Of a stretch of 64,000 nucleotides of DNA, positions 38,859-47,806 are shown piece after piece. Numbering within the stretch: the first letter of the stretch is position 1; each line of letters begins with the position of its first letter. Made by a program: the position numbers and the translations under genes. The DNA comes from Rhodococcus phenolicus (GTDB taxonomy: Bacteria > Actinomycetota > Actinomycetes > Mycobacteriales > Mycobacteriaceae), in the NCBI RefSeq assembly GCF_001646785.1, contig NZ_LRRH01000040.1, positions 1 through 64,000 on the forward strand, given 5' to 3'. A model generated the notes under the pieces. The model was not told the origin of the DNA. It saw nothing but the letters and a program-made list of their open reading frames with translations, and searched no databases.

Positions 38859-38877
38859 ATGTAACAGATGATACATT
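38859..38877 (+). promoter_or_regulatory. Predicted -10 box with overlapping inverted repeat, ChrB-like gene
   Basis: TACATT at 38872-38877 lies exactly seven bases before GTG 38885, giving a leaderless start. It overlaps an inverted repeat ATGTA-N8-TACAT (38859-38876), a good candidate operator for the regulator encoded immediately downstream. Confidence 0.5.
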
Positions 38878-38884
38878 TCGCTGA

Positions 38885-39460
38885 GTGACGACAGGCAACG
38901 GCCCGCTGGGCTGGACGGTTCTCCTCATCCGCGTCGCCGCGGAACCCTCCCGTCACCGCGTCGCGGTGTGGCGGGAACTGCGGCGCGTCGGCGCGCTCCC
39001 ACTCGGACAAGGGGTGTGGGCCGTGCCCGACGTGCCCGCGTTCGCCGCCGGCCTGAGCCGCACCCGCGAACTCGTCGAACGGGCCGGGGGCGAGATCATC
39101 GAGCTGCGCGCATCGGGGGCGAGCGCCGCCGATGCGGCGCGCTTCGCGGCGATGTTCACCTCCGCCCGCGAAGCCGACTGGGCCGAATTCCTCGCCGACT
39201 GCGACAAGTACGACGAGGAGATCGACAAGGAGATCCGGACCCGCAAGTTCACGCTCGCCGAACTCGAGGAGGAGGAACAGAGCCTCGAACGGCTGCGCCG
39301 CTGGCATCGCGACCTCAGGGCCCGCGACGTGTTCGGCGCGGCCAACGCCGCCGACGCGACCTCGCGCCTCGAATCGTGCGCGGCCCGGTTCGAGAACTAC
39401 TCGGAGCAGGTCATCGCCGCGTTGCACGCACCCGCCGACAGTACGGGCCGGTCCTCGTGA
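38885..39460 (+). CDS. ChrB-like N-terminal-domain regulator
   Basis: A 191-residue protein resembling the N-terminal domain of ChrB and PaaX-type regulators: 'GWTVLLIRVAAEPSRHRVAVWRELRRVGAL' with its core 'RHRVAVWRELRRVGALPLGQ', 'GVWAVPDVPAF' and a Glu-rich segment ('LAELEEEEQSLERLRRW'). The C-terminal chromate-sensing domain of full-length ChrB is absent, as in many actinobacterial copies. GTG 38885 overlaps nothing upstream and sits seven bases after a -10 box. Its stop overlaps the MFS gene by four bases, so regulator and transporter form one unit. Confidence 0.75.
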   Translation: MTTGNGPLGWTVLLIRVAAEPSRHRVAVWRELRRVGALPLGQGVWAVPDVPAFAAGLSRTRELVERAGGEIIELRASGASAADAARFAAMFTSAREADWAEFLADCDKYDEEIDKEIRTRKFTLAELEEEEQSLERLRRWHRDLRARDVFGAANAADATSRLESCAARFENYSEQVIAALHAPADSTGRSS

Positions 39461-40629
39461 GCGCCCCCGAGCCGCCCGTGTACGAACGGTGGCGGATGTG
39501 GCCGCTGTACGCGGCCGGGTTCACCACCGCGTTCGGCGCGCACGGCATCGCGGCGAACCTCGGCGCGGAGACCGGCGACCTGGTCGGTTCGCTGCTGTAT
39601 CTCGGCGTGCTGCTCGCCCTGTACGACGGTGCCGAGGTCATCCTCAAACCGGTGTTCGGGGCCCTGTCCGACCGGATCGGCGCGCGCCCGGTCCTGCTCG
39701 GTGGCCTCGTCGGGTTCGCGGCGGCGTCGGCGGTGTTCGTCGTGGTCGACGACGCCGGCTGGCTGTGGCTCGCCCGCCTCGGTCAGGGTGCTGCGGCGTC
39801 GGCGTTCTCTCCGGCGGCGAGTGCGCTCGTCGCGCGGATGAACCCGAGATCCGCACACGGCCGGGCGTTCGGCACCTACGGCTTCTACAAGAGCATCGGG
39901 TACACGCTCGGTCCGCTGCTCGGCGGTGCGATCGTCTGGCTCGGCGGACTCACCGCGCTGTTCGTCGTGATGGCCGTACTCGCCGCCGCGGTCGCGGTGT
40001 GGGCCGCCCTCGCGGTTCCGACGATCGCACCGCTGCCGCGGCAACGCCAGACGCTGCTCGATCTTGCGCATCGGCTGTCCGAACCGACGTTCTGGCGGCC
40101 CACCACCGCCCTTGCGCTCGCCACCGCCGCCCTCTCGGTCGGCGTCGGCTTCCTGCCGGTCTCCGGTGCCGCGTCCGGGATGGGGCCCGTCGCGACCGGT
40201 GCCGCGGTGTCGGTGCTGGCCGCATGCGCGGCACTCGTGCAGCCGCGAGCGGGCCGCGCGCTGGACACCGGCCGGCTCCGTGCCGGCGCCGGCATCGCGG
40301 TGGGACTCGTCGTCACCGGTGCCGGTCTTGCGGCCGCGATGATTCCGGGCCCCGCCGGCGTCGTGGTCGCCGCGATCGGAATCGGCGTCGGCACCGGGCT
40401 CATCACACCGCTGGCCTTCGCGTCCCTCGCCGGAGCCACCCCCGAGGAACGGATGGGGCAGACGATGGGCGCCGCCGAACTGGGGCGCGAACTCGGCGAC
40501 GCGGGCGGTCCGCTGCTCGTCGGTGGCGCCGCGGCTGTGGTTACGCTGACCGCGGGCTATGCGGTGCTCGCCGCGATCCTGCTCGCAGCACCCGCTGTCG
40601 TGGTCGGGCGTACTACGCTTCGCCGGTGA
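39457..40629 (+). CDS. MFS exporter paired with ChrB-like regulator
   Basis: A 390-residue major facilitator with about 12 membrane helices. The loop 2-3 motif reads 'GALSDRIGARPVLLGG', typical of drug/H+ antiporters. Coupled to the ChrB-like gene through a GTGA overlap. The pairing suggests efflux of a compound or oxyanion sensed by the regulator; true chromate exporters (ChrA, CHR family) are a different fold, so chromate as substrate is only a guess. A very strong hairpin follows 35 bases after the stop. Confidence 0.85.
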   Translation: MSAPEPPVYERWRMWPLYAAGFTTAFGAHGIAANLGAETGDLVGSLLYLGVLLALYDGAEVILKPVFGALSDRIGARPVLLGGLVGFAAASAVFVVVDDAGWLWLARLGQGAAASAFSPAASALVARMNPRSAHGRAFGTYGFYKSIGYTLGPLLGGAIVWLGGLTALFVVMAVLAAAVAVWAALAVPTIAPLPRQRQTLLDLAHRLSEPTFWRPTTALALATAALSVGVGFLPVSGAASGMGPVATGAAVSVLAACAALVQPRAGRALDTGRLRAGAGIAVGLVVTGAGLAAAMIPGPAGVVVAAIGIGVGTGLITPLAFASLAGATPEERMGQTMGAAELGRELGDAGGPLLVGGAAAVVTLTAGYAVLAAILLAAPAVVVGRTTLRR

Positions 40630-40663
40630 TCCTCGGCGGCTGACGCAGAAGCGCCCGACCTGC

Positions 40664-40697
40664 CGGTTGGCGTACCGAAATACCGGTACGCCAACCG
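40664..40697. terminator. Strong hairpin after the MFS gene
   Basis: A perfect 14-base-pair stem (CGGTTGGCGTACCG, 40664-40677, with CGGTACGCCAACCG, 40684-40697) around an AAATAC loop. It lies between the MFS stop (+) and the remnant thiolase stop (-), so it probably served as a bidirectional terminator. No T-run on either side. Confidence 0.8.
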
Positions 40698-40718
40698 TCG
40701 TCTCGGGCAGCAACGGGT

Positions 40719-40777
40719 TCACAGCCGTTCGATGATGGTGGCGTTCGCCAATCCGCCTGCTTCGCACATGGTCTGGC
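40719..40777 (-). pseudogene. 3' remnant of an acyl-CoA thiolase gene
   Basis: On the minus strand the last 20 codons read ...QTMC then 'EAGGLANATIIERL' and a TGA at 40719-40721. This matches the conserved C terminus of acetyl-CoA acetyltransferases/FadA-type thiolases (family text: TMCEGGG..ANVTIIERL, from memory). Homology stops abruptly at about 40777, where an oppositely oriented HxlR fragment begins. The rest of the roughly 390-codon gene, including its start, is missing. It cannot make a functional enzyme. Confidence 0.75.
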
Positions 40778-41125
40778 CGTGTCGGCATCACCGAGGCCGT
40801 CGCCTCGGCACGACTGAAGGAACTCGTCGAGGCCGGACTGCTCGCCAAGAGCCCGTACCGGGAGCCCGGGCAGCGCACCCGGTACGAGTACGTGCTCACC
40901 GAGATGGGCCGTGATCTGCTGCCCGCGGTGCTCGCGCTCATGCAGTGGGGCGACAAATACCTGCACCGTGACGGCGGACCGCTGCAGTTCGTCGAGGACG
41001 CCACGAGCGCGCCGGTCCGGGTGCAGATACGCAGCGACGACGGCAACGAGGTCGGTCTCGACGATCTGCGGGTGCGCATCAACCGGCGTGGGAAACGGGC
41101 CGGGGCGGAGCCGTCTCCGTCCTGA
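40778..41125 (+). pseudogene. 5'-truncated HxlR-family regulator
   Basis: The reading frame gives 'GRVGITEAVASARLKELVEAG' type text (core 'ASARLKELVEAGLLAKSPYR'), then 'TRYEYVLTEMGRDLLPAVLA' and 'LMQWGDKYL', the recognition helix, wing and dimerisation helix of HxlR regulators, and stops normally at 41125. The N-terminal 40 or so residues and the start are absent; instead the sequence runs directly into a thiolase fragment. The only in-frame Met (40892) would lose the DNA-binding helix. Judged a deletion remnant. Confidence 0.75.
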
Positions 41126-41286
41126 GCGGACCCGGCCGCGACCCTCGATGTGTCCGCGGACCGGTCGTCGGGGGATGATGGGGAAGTGTGGGTCGCGGCG
41201 GATGCGATCCTGGAGTGGGACGAAAACGGGACCGGTCGCGAGGACACGGTCGGTGTCGGTGTGCGAGTGAGACGAGGGAACAGGGC
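41126..41286 (+). other. Intergenic region before lepA
   Basis: 161 bases with no gene I can support. It holds the purine-rich lepA ribosome-binding site (GACGAGGGA, about 41270-41278). I see no convincing -35/-10 pair and no hairpin of note. Confidence 0.5.
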
Positions 41287-43131
<1,845 letters not shown>

Positions 43132-43150
43132 GGCCACCGGAAGGAACCCC

Positions 43151-44083
43151 GTGCTCGACACCTGGCTCACCCGTGAACTCGGAATCACCGTCCCACTGGT
43201 CGGGGCACCCATGGGCGGACGGGCCGGGGGGGCCCTGGCCGGCGAGGTCACCCGGGCAGGAGGTCTGGGCCTGATCGGCGCGGCCCGCTACAACACCGCC
43301 GAGTGGCTCGAGGCCGAGGCCCGCACCGCACGAGAGATCGGCGGAGGCCTGCTCGGGTTCGGACTGATGACGTGGTCGCTGGCCGACGACGACTCGCTCC
43401 TCGGTGCGGTCCTCGCCCTGCGGCCGCGTGTGGTGTCGCTGTCCTTCGGTGATCCCGCGCCCTACGTGCGGCGGGTGCACGACGCGGGCGCACTGGCGAT
43501 CTCGCAGATCAACACGATCGACGACCTGCGCATCGTCGAGGCCGCGGGAGTCGACGCGGTCGTCGCGCAGGGGCACGAGGCGGGCGGGCACACCGGACGG
43601 GTCGGCACGTTGCCGCTGCTGCAGGAGGTTCTCGAGTCGACGTCGCTGCCGGTGCTCGCCGCCGGCGGAATCGCGTCGGGACGTGGTCTGGCGGCTGTGC
43701 TCGCGGCCGGTGCCGAGGGTGCGTTCGTCGGCACCGCGCTGCTGGCCAGCCCGGAGACGGTCGGCCCGGCCTACGCCCGGGAGAAGCTCATCGCCGCGGG
43801 CAGCGCCGACACCGTGTACACCGACGTGTTCGACAAGGCGCGGCACCAGCCGTGGCCGCAGCGCTGGGGTGGTCGTGCGCTCGCCAACGACTTCACCGCG
43901 ACCTGGCACGGTCGCGGTGCGGACGAGCAGACGATCGCGGACGCGTACACCGGCGACGATCCGGACATCGGGGTCGTGTACGCGGGGGAGGCCGCGGGGC
44001 TGGTCCGCGAGCAGCGTCCGGCCGGGGACGTGATCCGGGGCATCGCGGCGCAGGCCGAGTCGCTGCTCTCGCGATTCCGATAG
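43151..44083 (+). CDS. Nitronate monooxygenase family flavoprotein
   Basis: A 310-residue TIM-barrel FMN protein of the nitronate monooxygenase/2-nitropropane dioxygenase family. It has 'VPLVGAPMGGRAGGALAGEV', the catalytic His loop 'VAQGHEAGGHTGR', and phosphate-binding 'LAAGGIASGRGLAAVLAAGA' with 'GAFVGTALLAS'. It would oxidise alkyl nitronates such as propionate 3-nitronate or act as an NADH:quinone reductase; the family is broad and substrate is unclear. GTG 43151 follows GGAAGGAA by a few bases, 19 bases after lepA. Confidence 0.88.
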   Translation: MLDTWLTRELGITVPLVGAPMGGRAGGALAGEVTRAGGLGLIGAARYNTAEWLEAEARTAREIGGGLLGFGLMTWSLADDDSLLGAVLALRPRVVSLSFGDPAPYVRRVHDAGALAISQINTIDDLRIVEAAGVDAVVAQGHEAGGHTGRVGTLPLLQEVLESTSLPVLAAGGIASGRGLAAVLAAGAEGAFVGTALLASPETVGPAYAREKLIAAGSADTVYTDVFDKARHQPWPQRWGGRALANDFTATWHGRGADEQTIADAYTGDDPDIGVVYAGEAAGLVREQRPAGDVIRGIAAQAESLLSRFR

Positions 44084-44104
44084 CTCTACCCAGAAGCCGG
44101 TTAC

Positions 44105-44123
44105 TCAAGGTAGCCTTCCCTAA
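44105..44123. promoter_or_regulatory. IdeR/DtxR iron box
   Basis: TCAAGGTAGCCTTCCCTAA matches 13 of 19 positions of the IdeR/DtxR consensus TTAGGTTAGGCTAACCTAA. It lies 19-37 bases upstream of a siderophore-binding lipoprotein gene, exactly the kind of target expected. Iron-loaded IdeR would repress the gene. Count was made by eye against the consensus. Confidence 0.7.
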
Positions 44124-44141
44124 ATTCTTGGGAGGGGTGTC

Positions 44142-45122
44142 ATGAGGATCCGATTCGCACTTGCCGCTGCCGCCGCGGCGACCGCACTGGTCGCCGGCTG
44201 CTCGAGCGACGACGGCACGACCGAGTCGACGTCGGGAGAATCCGTCACCGTCGAGCACGTCTTCGGCAGCACGACGATCGACGGCACCCCGGAGCGCATC
44301 GTCGCCACGTCCGGTCAATGGGTCGACGCACTGATCGAATTCGGGGTCCAGCCGGTCGCGTACCTCAGCGCCGGCAGCATGGGCGACGAGCGCGGCCTGT
44401 TCCCCTGGCAGCAGAACGTCGCCGCCGACGCGATCGCACTCGACGACACCGCCCTCCTGACCGGGGGTGATCTGCCCGTCGAGGAGATCGCATCCCTGCA
44501 ACCCGACCTGGTCCTCGGATCGTGGCTGGTCGATTCGGAAACCGACTTCGACACGCTGTCCGCGGTCGCGCCGACGGTCGCCCCGCTGAGCGAGACCGGG
44601 GTCGACCGCTGGGACGACCAGGTTCGCGTCCTCGGCGAAATCCTCGGGCGCAGCGACGATGCGGAGACGATCATCGCCGACCGCGAAGCCGAAATCGCGG
44701 CCGCCGCACTGCCCGGACTCGCCGGCCGGACCGGCGTGCTGTCGCAGTACATGTTCGGCCAGGGACAGTTCGTCGTCGTCGCGGACCCGAACGACGGCGC
44801 CGCCGCGCTGTTCGAGCAACTCGGCATGACGCTGCCGCCCTCGCTCGTGGAGGAGGCGGGTATCAGCCAGGGCCGGCTGATGTTCAGCCCCGAGCGGGTC
44901 GATGCGCTCGTCGCGGACCTGCTGATCATCCTGCCGAACGGCGGGACCGAACAGGATCTGCTGGCGCTGCCCGGTTTCTCCGGCCTGCCCGCGGTCACCG
45001 GGGGCGGCTTGGCCGTCGTCGACTACCCGACGGTCGCCGCGTTCAACACCCCCTCGTCGCTGTCCATCGGCTACGCCCTCGACACGATCCGGCCGCAACT
45101 CGAGGCGATCGCCGGCGCCTGA
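44142..45122 (+). CDS. Iron-siderophore ABC transporter substrate-binding lipoprotein
   Basis: A 326-residue class III (FecB/FhuD-type) binding lipoprotein. The signal peptide ends in the lipobox 'LVAGC' (Cys20), followed by a Ser/Thr linker and the two-lobe binding fold ('VEHVFGSTTIDGTPERIVAT', 'EEIASLQPDLVLGSW'). It would capture ferric siderophores at the cell surface. An iron box lies immediately upstream. No permease or ATPase gene is adjacent, so it must feed a transporter encoded elsewhere. GGGAGGGG ribosome-binding site precedes the ATG. Confidence 0.9.
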   Translation: MRIRFALAAAAAATALVAGCSSDDGTTESTSGESVTVEHVFGSTTIDGTPERIVATSGQWVDALIEFGVQPVAYLSAGSMGDERGLFPWQQNVAADAIALDDTALLTGGDLPVEEIASLQPDLVLGSWLVDSETDFDTLSAVAPTVAPLSETGVDRWDDQVRVLGEILGRSDDAETIIADREAEIAAAALPGLAGRTGVLSQYMFGQGQFVVVADPNDGAAALFEQLGMTLPPSLVEEAGISQGRLMFSPERVDALVADLLIILPNGGTEQDLLALPGFSGLPAVTGGGLAVVDYPTVAAFNTPSSLSIGYALDTIRPQLEAIAGA

Positions 45123-45135
45123 GCCGGCCGTGCGA

Positions 45136-47103
45136 TCAGGACGGGTGAAGGTGGGCCGGGTGGAACGCGCCGGTCTCGATCTGCTCCTCCGCACGGATGA
45201 CGTGTACCACCGCGTTGATCTGGGCCAGGTGAGTGAACGCCTGCGGAAAGTTCCCCAGGTGCCGGCCGGTGTGCGGATCGATCTCCTCGGCGTAGAGCTT
45301 GAGGGGACTGGCGAACCCGAGCAGCCGGTCGCACAGCGCGCGGGCACGCAGGACCTCCCCGATCTCGACCAGCGCCGACACCAGCCAGAACGAACAGATC
45401 GTGAAGGTGCCCTCCTCGCCGGACAGGCCGTCGTCCGTGGTCTCGACCCGGTAGCGCAACACCAGACCGTCCTCGGTGAGTTCGTCGGCGATCGCCAGGA
45501 CCGTCGCGCGGACCCGCGGGTCGTCGGCGGGCAGGAACCGTAACAACGGAATCAGCAGGGCCGACGCGTCCAGCGACGGATGACCGTACCGCTGGGTGAA
45601 GACTCCGCGTTCGTCGACGCCGTGCGCGAGAATGTCCGCCTTGATCTCGTCGGCCGTCTTCTGCCTCTGCGTCGCATAGCTCTTCTCGCCCTGCATCGCA
45701 GCGAGTTTCGCGCCGCGATCGAGCGCAACCCAGCACATCACCTTCGACGAGACGAAATGCTGGGGTTCGCCGCGGACCTCCCAGATTCCCCGGTCCGGCT
45801 CCCGCCAGTGCTTCAGCGCCTCCTCCACCTGGCGCTTGAGCAACGGCCACAGTGAATCGGGGACGTGCTCACGGGATTTGACGTGGAGGTACACCGAATC
45901 GAGCATCGTTCCCCAGATGTCGTGCTGGGACTGGTGGTAGGCGCCGTTGCCGATGCGCACCGGTCTGGCCTCGTCGTACCCGCACAGATGCAGGAGTTCG
46001 GACTCCTCGAGGGTCCGTTCCCCACCGACCCCGTACATCACCTGCAGCGGGCGGGGGACACCGTGCTCGTCGCGGCTCGCGTCGGAGATGAACGAGAAGA
46101 AGTCGTCGGCCTCGCGGTCGAGTCCCAATGTGTACAGGCCCCACAGCGCGAACGTCGAATCACGAACCCACGCATAGCGGTAGTCCCAGTTCCGCTCGCC
46201 GCGAGGAGTTTCCGGCAGCGAGGTCGTCGACGCCGCCAGCAGAGCCCCGGTCGGCGCATATGTCAGGCCCTTCAAGGTCAGTGCGCTGCGCTGCAGATAG
46301 CCACGCCACGGATGGTCCGGGAATCGTCCCGTGGTGATCCACTCGCGCCAGAAGTCCGCTGTCCCCGACATTTTCGCAGCAGCCTCCGCGAAGGTCGTCG
46401 GAGCGGGATTGTCGGACCACGACAGGGCCACGAACACGCTGTCACCCTTGTACATCCGGGTGCGGGCACGCGCCTCACGACCCTCGAGGCCGAGACGCAG
46501 ATCGGTGGTCAGCCGCAACTCCGGATGCGAGCCCGCGACCTCCGGGCGACACCGCGCGGTCGCCTCCTCGTACACCTTGCCGGTGTACTCCCACATCGCG
46601 GATTCCCGGTTGTAGTCGAACGCCGGTTCGCAGCTCATCTCGAACTCCACGGTGCCGCTCACACAGCGGACCGTGCGCAGCAGCACGTGCTCGGCATCCC
46701 AGTCCGGCGGCGTCCGGCGATGCGTGCGCGACCGCTCGTCGACGGCGTGCCAGGGCCCCATCACCAGTGCGTCGCGCACGACGATCCAGCCGGTCTCGGT
46801 CTGCCAGGTGGTCTCGAGGATCAGCCCACCCGGAAGATATCGGCGCGCGGCGGGAACGGTGTGGCCGTGCGGCCCGATCCGGAAATGCCCGGCGCTGCGG
46901 TCGAGGATCGATCCGAACACGCTCGGGGAATCCGGCCGGGGCACACACATCCACTCCACGGCACCGTTGCGGGCGATCAGGCAGGTCGTCTCGCAGTCCG
47001 AGAGGAACGCGTAGTCGTCGATCGGGGGATACGGGCTGCGGTGCAGCGCCGGCAGCGGGCGGTCGGCGGGATCGGGGTCGTCGAAGTCGATCGTGGGTCC
47101 CAT
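45136..47103 (-). CDS. Glycoside hydrolase family 15 (trehalase/glucoamylase-like)
   Basis: A 655-residue GH15 enzyme with the N-terminal beta-sandwich ('PPIDDYAFLSDCETTCLIAR', 'GAVEWMCVPRPDSPSVFGSI') and the (alpha/alpha)6 barrel ('RNWDYRYAWVRDSTFALWGL'; acid region 'REPDRGIWEVRGEPQHFVSS'; base region 'EEGTFTICSFWLVSALVEIG'). No signal peptide, so cytoplasmic. The mycobacterial protein in this place (next to lepA and the sulfate importer) has been described as an unusual GH15 trehalase; trehalose is thus the likely substrate, with other alpha-glucosides possible. ATG 47103 starts the conserved N-domain; longer versions are not conserved. Confidence 0.88.
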   Translation of the reverse strand: MGPTIDFDDPDPADRPLPALHRSPYPPIDDYAFLSDCETTCLIARNGAVEWMCVPRPDSPSVFGSILDRSAGHFRIGPHGHTVPAARRYLPGGLILETTWQTETGWIVVRDALVMGPWHAVDERSRTHRRTPPDWDAEHVLLRTVRCVSGTVEFEMSCEPAFDYNRESAMWEYTGKVYEEATARCRPEVAGSHPELRLTTDLRLGLEGREARARTRMYKGDSVFVALSWSDNPAPTTFAEAAAKMSGTADFWREWITTGRFPDHPWRGYLQRSALTLKGLTYAPTGALLAASTTSLPETPRGERNWDYRYAWVRDSTFALWGLYTLGLDREADDFFSFISDASRDEHGVPRPLQVMYGVGGERTLEESELLHLCGYDEARPVRIGNGAYHQSQHDIWGTMLDSVYLHVKSREHVPDSLWPLLKRQVEEALKHWREPDRGIWEVRGEPQHFVSSKVMCWVALDRGAKLAAMQGEKSYATQRQKTADEIKADILAHGVDERGVFTQRYGHPSLDASALLIPLLRFLPADDPRVRATVLAIADELTEDGLVLRYRVETTDDGLSGEEGTFTICSFWLVSALVEIGEVLRARALCDRLLGFASPLKLYAEEIDPHTGRHLGNFPQAFTHLAQINAVVHVIRAEEQIETGAFHPAHLHPS

Positions 47104-47178
47104 CACCCCATGATCGGTCCGGCGCGGTCCTCGCGCACGGCGAACGACGGAGGATTCGGTGGCCCGGAGCCCGCCGTC

Positions 47179-47184
47179 TAAGGT
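47179..47184 (+). promoter_or_regulatory. Predicted -10 box for small membrane protein
   Basis: TAAGGT lies six bases before GTG 47191, consistent with a leaderless message. It sits in the divergent gap with the GH15 gene. Confidence 0.5.
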
Positions 47185-47190
47185 GAAGAC

Positions 47191-47412
47191 GTGGACCGGA
47201 TGGCATCGTGGTGGGACGGGTTCGAGCTGTGGCTCGCCGGACTGTCGTTCGTGCCGCAGGCCGCCCTGGTACTGCTCGTGATGGTGCCGCTGTGCGCAGG
47301 CGCGGCCTGGCTGCTCGACCGCGTCCTGGCAACGGTGTTCGCGGCCGTCGGGCGCCGTGAATCGGGCGCACCGGCACCGGCCCCGACCGACCCGACGACG
47401 AAGGACTGCTGA
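47191..47412 (+). CDS. Small conserved membrane protein
   Basis: A 73-residue protein with one long or two short hydrophobic segments ('PQAALVLLVMVPLCAGAAWL', about 22-50) and a hydrophilic Pro/Ala/Thr tail ending in Cys. I do not recognise a function. Its place between the GH15 gene and the sulfate importer matches a small mycobacterial gene (Rv2401). GTG 47191 has a -10 box six bases upstream. The next small gene starts two bases after its stop. Confidence 0.7.
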   Translation: MDRMASWWDGFELWLAGLSFVPQAALVLLVMVPLCAGAAWLLDRVLATVFAAVGRRESGAPAPAPTDPTTKDC

Positions 47413-47414
47413 AT

Positions 47415-47492
47415 ATGCCGCGCTCACGCGTGACCCTGGCGCTGATCGCACTGCTCGCAATCGTCGTCGTTGCTTGGCTTCTCACCCGCTGA
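47415..47492 (+). CDS. 25-residue single-helix membrane peptide
   Basis: A tiny ORF that would be missed by normal size limits. It reads MPRSR, then 'VTLALIALLAIVVVAWLL', then TR: a positively charged start, one membrane helix and a short polar end. It starts two bases after the previous stop with AAGGA upstream, so it would be co-translated with the 73-residue protein. It matches in position and style the small mycobacterial gene Rv2401A. Function unknown. Confidence 0.65.
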   Translation: MPRSRVTLALIALLAIVVVAWLLTR

Positions 47493-47523
47493 ACGCCGGG
47501 TCGGGGGAGGCGGTCCGCTCTGC

Positions 47524-47529
47524 TAGAGT
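47524..47529 (+). promoter_or_regulatory. Extended -10 promoter of the sulfate importer operon
   Basis: TGC-TAGAGT is an extended -10 element; TAGAGT ends seven bases before GTG 47537, making the leader peptide leaderless. This places the operon transcription start at about 47537, giving a 270-base leader before subI. Confidence 0.65.
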
Positions 47530-47536
47530 CTGCGGC

Positions 47537-47629
47537 GTGTCCGCAACCACCCTGCCCCGCGTGCGCCACCAGCTGGCGCTGATCGCTGTCGGCAGCCTGG
47601 CGGTTGCCGACGTCAGCTGTTGTCGCTGA
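47537..47629 (+). CDS. Cysteine-ended leader peptide of the sulfate importer operon
   Basis: A 30-residue leaderless ORF starting with GTG and ending 'VADVSCCR' with two adjacent TGT cysteine codons at 47618-47623 and stop at 47629. In mycobacteria, leaderless small ORFs with consecutive cysteines act as cysteine-responsive attenuators of downstream operons: low charged tRNA-Cys stalls the ribosome and alters RNA folding. The position here, 177 bases ahead of a sulfate importer, fits that model fully. The middle of the peptide is hydrophobic but probably has no product function. Confidence 0.75.
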   Translation: MSATTLPRVRHQLALIAVGSLAVADVSCCR

Positions 47630-47641
47630 TCGATCCTTCCC

Positions 47642-47795
47642 GACCCGCGGCGTCGCCGCATCGGTCTCCGGGCAACTTCGATCGATTCTCCGTGCGTCGT
47701 TCCCCGGTTACGGCCGGGCGCCTCGGGCAGCGCGCACGGAGCCTTCCGGTGCCGATTTCCGCGGGTCCCCATCCCGTACACCGTTCCTGTAGGAA
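47642..47795 (+). promoter_or_regulatory. Structured leader RNA, candidate cysteine attenuator
   Basis: Between the leader peptide and subI: an outer nine-base pairing (GACCCGCGG 47642-47650 with CCGCGGGTC 47759-47767 as read on the strand), an inner nine-base hairpin (CTCCGTGCG 47688-47696 with CGCACGGAG 47733-47741), and TTCC-TGTA-GGAA (47784-47795) overlapping the subI ribosome-binding site AGGAAGG. Such folding could hide or expose that site depending on ribosome position. Found by eye; no energies calculated. Confidence 0.5.
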
Positions 47796-47806
47796 GGCCC
47801 CGTTCC

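Noticed and set aside
38169-38876. Longer form of the PemK-fold protein starting at ATG 38876
   Set aside because: It would read through the -10 box and operator of the divergent ChrB-like gene, and the extra 30 residues show no conserved character.
40892-41125. HxlR fragment as a functional 77-residue regulator starting at ATG 40892
   Set aside because: This start loses the recognition helix, and the homology extends upstream in frame to about 40778, so the gene is truncated rather than short.
41188-41286. N-terminal extension of LepA from GTG 41188
   Set aside because: The added 33 residues are Arg/Gly/Cys-rich without family resemblance, whereas TTG 41287 gives the normal start and has a ribosome-binding site.
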